Of a stretch of 64,000 nt of DNA, positions 61,909 to 64,000 are shown one piece after another. The DNA comes from Nageia nagi (taxonomy: Eukaryota; Pinophyta). A program made the translations under genes and the position numbers. The notes beneath the pieces were generated by a model. It was not told the origin of the DNA. It ran no database searches and saw only the letters and a program-made list of their open reading frames with translations. The number at the start of each line of letters is the position of its first letter. Position 1 is the first letter of the stretch. The stretch spans positions 78,554,001-78,618,000 of the forward strand of contig JBITNC010000001.1 of assembly GCA_050084985.1 (NCBI GenBank). The letters run 5' to 3'.

Positions 61909-62986
61909 TGTAATGTCCCCAAATTTGTAAAACATCCACTTTCTCTCCTCTTGGAGTGTGATGTTCATGGCAAAGGAGGAGAAACCAAAAATAAATTAAT
62001 TTAGGAGTATTTTATTAATATTTTGCATTTATTTCTATAACCAAGGCTAAAGAGACCCTTGAGGCACTCGCCCTTGGATTTTATTTAATTAATCTGGCTC
62101 AATTATTTGTAATTAATGCAATATTAGTCTCTCATAATGGGATGTTGCATTTATGAGCCATTGATCTTGTAATTTGGCATCTTAGGCAACCATTGTGGGA
62201 TGTTGGGCTTCCTAGGTCCCTAGATGATTTAATTTGTCATCCCAAGACACCAAAAGAGGGATGTTGCACTTTGGGTGATTCCAAGGTATGAGAGATCTTA
62301 TTATAAGAGGAGATAGGATGCATCATTTGGGGCATGCTTGAAGATCATTAGAGTTTATCTCTTTCCAAGAGTTAGCAGCTAGTGGAGTTACAACTTTCTA
62401 GCTAGCTTAGTGGGAGAGCTTGAGCCAATGTGGAGGAGTTCTTACCTAAGCTAGGATAGTAGCTCAAGCCAATGAGGTGGAGTTTGCTAGAGTAGCTTGA
62501 GCTAGTGAGGTGGAGTTACTGGAATAGTTTGAGCAGTGTGGTGGAACTATTCCATTCCTAATCTAGATCAACTAGTGCAGCCATATTCTAGATCTAGATC
62601 TAACCTACTAAATCAGTGTGAGGAGGCATGTCCTAGATCCAGACCAGCCGAATCAATGTGAGGAGGCTCATCCAACATTATGGAGAAGAAGTTGAAGAAC
62701 TTATAGGGCTAGATCATCCAAATCTACCTTGTGAGGGAAAACATCCCCCTTCTTGAGCATTTGGGTATTTTTTCTTGAGTATTGTACTTGTCCATTTGGG
62801 ACGTCCCAACTCTTGAAGAATAAAATTCATTTTTGGCTCTATTTCTTGTTCAATTTGTAGATCTGATTTGAATTGAGCTAGTTAGAAAAATATAAAAATA
62901 TATATAAATTCCTAAGTAGTGATATTTCAACTTGGAATATTACACTTTAACAAAAATCGCATTTTGTGAGTTTTGGGGATATTACA
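61909..62986 (+). repeat. 3' LTR of element D
   Basis: 1078 bp with the same ends as the 5' LTR. The main difference is a loss of about 25 bases near 62565 relative to the 5' copy; most other differences are C/T or G/A transitions. Confidence 0.95.
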
Positions 62987-63516
62987 AAATTGAAAACTTT
63001 GCTTGTTTTCAAAATATATAAATAAAGCCTTCAACCATGAAGAAAAAGGAACCAATTTGAATGTAAAGTTACTATGTCAAAATACATCTAGGTTTTACTC
63101 AGTGAGATGCATTATTAGTTTACATTCTATATGCTTGTTTATGATCACTTTATGTTGATTTTATGATATGAACAAGTATGTTTAATGTATTTTCTATTTG
63201 CATGTGTGCAGGGTCAAAAAGTGTGGAGAAGCTGAACTAATCAAAGAAAGTATTAAAGAGTTAAATAGAACAAAAAAATCTAGATTCTTCTTCTAGGTTT
63301 CAAAAGATAATCCTCAAAGCTTGTAGACACCAAAATCAGGCCTACAAAGTCCTTAACATTCTTTTGTAAAAAAAACTTTTACAAGGCAATGAATCAAAAT
63401 AGATTCATCATTTGTAATCATTTTTAGGTCTAATTAAGAACAATAAATAAAAATATTAGTTGTAACATGTCTTATCATATTTACTAATAGTGTTACTTTT
63501 TGAGTATGATAATAGG

Positions 63517-64000
63517 TGTCTTTATTTTAGTTTTGTGATCAAATTCCCACTAGCATCCTGCATCCATGCTAGGATGCAATATCTTTATCCTTCATATTAA
63601 CCACACTAGGGGAATATATTAAATTATAGGAATCAATTCCCCATATCCCTTAATATATTTATGTATATGTTGAGATTGACATGCATTAGCCTTCCTGTAA
63701 AATATTAAGAAATCAATGGTTCCTTAAGCTTATTCATAGCATCTTAGGGCTCATATCCTATGCTTTTCCATGTGTTATTATCATTTAACCATAAAAAATT
63801 AGCTATGTTCCTTTTGAAAACTTTATATTCAAGTCCATATGATACTATTTTCAAACTATCATAATTTATTTAGTCAAGTCTAGAGAATCAAATTAGTGAT
63901 AAATAGAACATAGCCAGAGCTATTCCTTATATATCATAATTTCACTTTGAAATATGCACCTTATCCAATTATTACTAATTATATTCACTTTTACCTTAAA
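63517..64000. other. Right flank of element B, probably element E interior
   Basis: No gene. The phrase CTAGCATCCTGCATCCATGCTAGG (63551-63574, quoted here only by its halves CTAGCATCC and ATGCTAGG) is an inverted repeat like those in the 3' region of the family C element near 6907-6975. This fits a family C 3' untranslated region. Confidence 0.4.

Larger units (their letters stand above)
58391..62991 (+). mobile_element. Element D: non-autonomous Ty3/gypsy retrotransposon with target duplication
   Basis: Complete structure: target duplication AAATT (58391-58395 and 62987-62991), 5' LTR 58396-59497, tRNA-iMet primer site 59499-59510, gag and protease region, polypurine tract 61896-61908, 3' LTR 61909-62986. 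Total is 4591 bp. The 2.4-kb interior has no RT, RNase H or integrase, so it depended on a partner. Knuckle and protease types point to the Ty3/gypsy superfamily. LTRs are much more alike than those of B, as expected for the younger insertion. Confidence 0.95.
58113..63511 (+). repeat. 3' LTR of element B, interrupted by element D
   Basis: Left part 58113-58395 and right part 62987-63511 join to match 41695-42493. At the join the intact copy reads AAAATTGGAAACTTT, and this copy reads AAAATT, element D, AAATTGAAAACTTT, so D with one 5-bp duplication accounts for the whole interruption. The end GAGTATGATA is followed by the ATAGG target duplication. Confidence 0.88.
41690..63516 (+). mobile_element. 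Element B: giant Ty3/gypsy retrotransposon with extra sense gene and antisense PMD
   Basis: LTRs lie at 41695-42493 and 58113-63511, the second interrupted by element D. The 5-bp sequence ATAGG occurs at 41690-41694 and 63512-63516, a matching target duplication at the points where the two LTR copies stop aligning. Without D the element is about 17.2 kb. Order on plus: LTR, decayed PBS, long leader, gag, protease, RT, RNase H, integrase, unidentified sense gene, antisense PMD, polypurine tract, LTR. Size and layout resemble large non-chromodomain (Tat/Ogre-type) elements. All genes are broken. Confidence 0.82.

Overview
This window looks like transposable-element-dominated nuclear DNA from a land plant with a very large genome. 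A gymnosperm is my best guess, from the AT-rich, old, deeply nested LTR retrotransposons, the long degenerate telomere-like arrays inside the sequence, and the repeated plant mobile domain (PMD) genes. I found no intact cellular gene. Every coding stretch is broken by stops and frameshifts, so the window reads as a stack of insertions of different ages.

Left part (1-13.1 kb). Element A1 runs on the minus strand (1-4477, its left end outside the window). It holds a gag remnant and, in antisense to gag, a PMD pseudogene. A1 appears to sit inside a plus-strand Ty3/gypsy element with an integrase remnant at 5.5-6.8 kb, a polypurine tract and a 3' LTR (family C, 8336-9096). That element abuts, and probably cut, a minus-strand L1-type LINE (9097-12479).

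Middle (13.1-36.9 kb). Element A2 (17735-27120) has two LTRs, a PBS-like site, a minus-strand gag and a second antisense PMD pseudogene, with no pol. To its right is a minus-strand CACTA (En/Spm TNP2-like) transposase remnant. It is split by a family C solo LTR (29215-30032) with a perfect 5-bp target-site duplication. Then come two blocks of degenerate CCCTAA-type interstitial telomeric repeats (32.1-32.6 and 34.2-35.8 kb).

Right part (36.9-64 kb). A PPR pseudogene on the minus strand is cut by a family C LTR at 37913, followed by a gag-only element E. Element E is interrupted by element B (41695-63511, target duplication ATAGG), a giant Ty3/gypsy element of about 17.2 kb net. B carries gag, protease, RT, RNase H and integrase remnants, an unidentified extra sense gene, and a third antisense PMD pseudogene. 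B's 3' LTR is itself interrupted by element D (58396-62986, target duplication AAATT), a short non-autonomous Ty3/gypsy element with 1.1-kb LTRs, a tRNA-iMet primer site, and a gag-protease region but no RT.

The most notable pattern is that three separate LTR elements (A1, A2, B) each carry a PMD gene in the same place and orientation: antisense, between gag/pol and the 3' LTR. This suggests long-term cargo of retrotransposons rather than chance insertion. All family assignments were made by eye from motifs; no alignment or database search was run.
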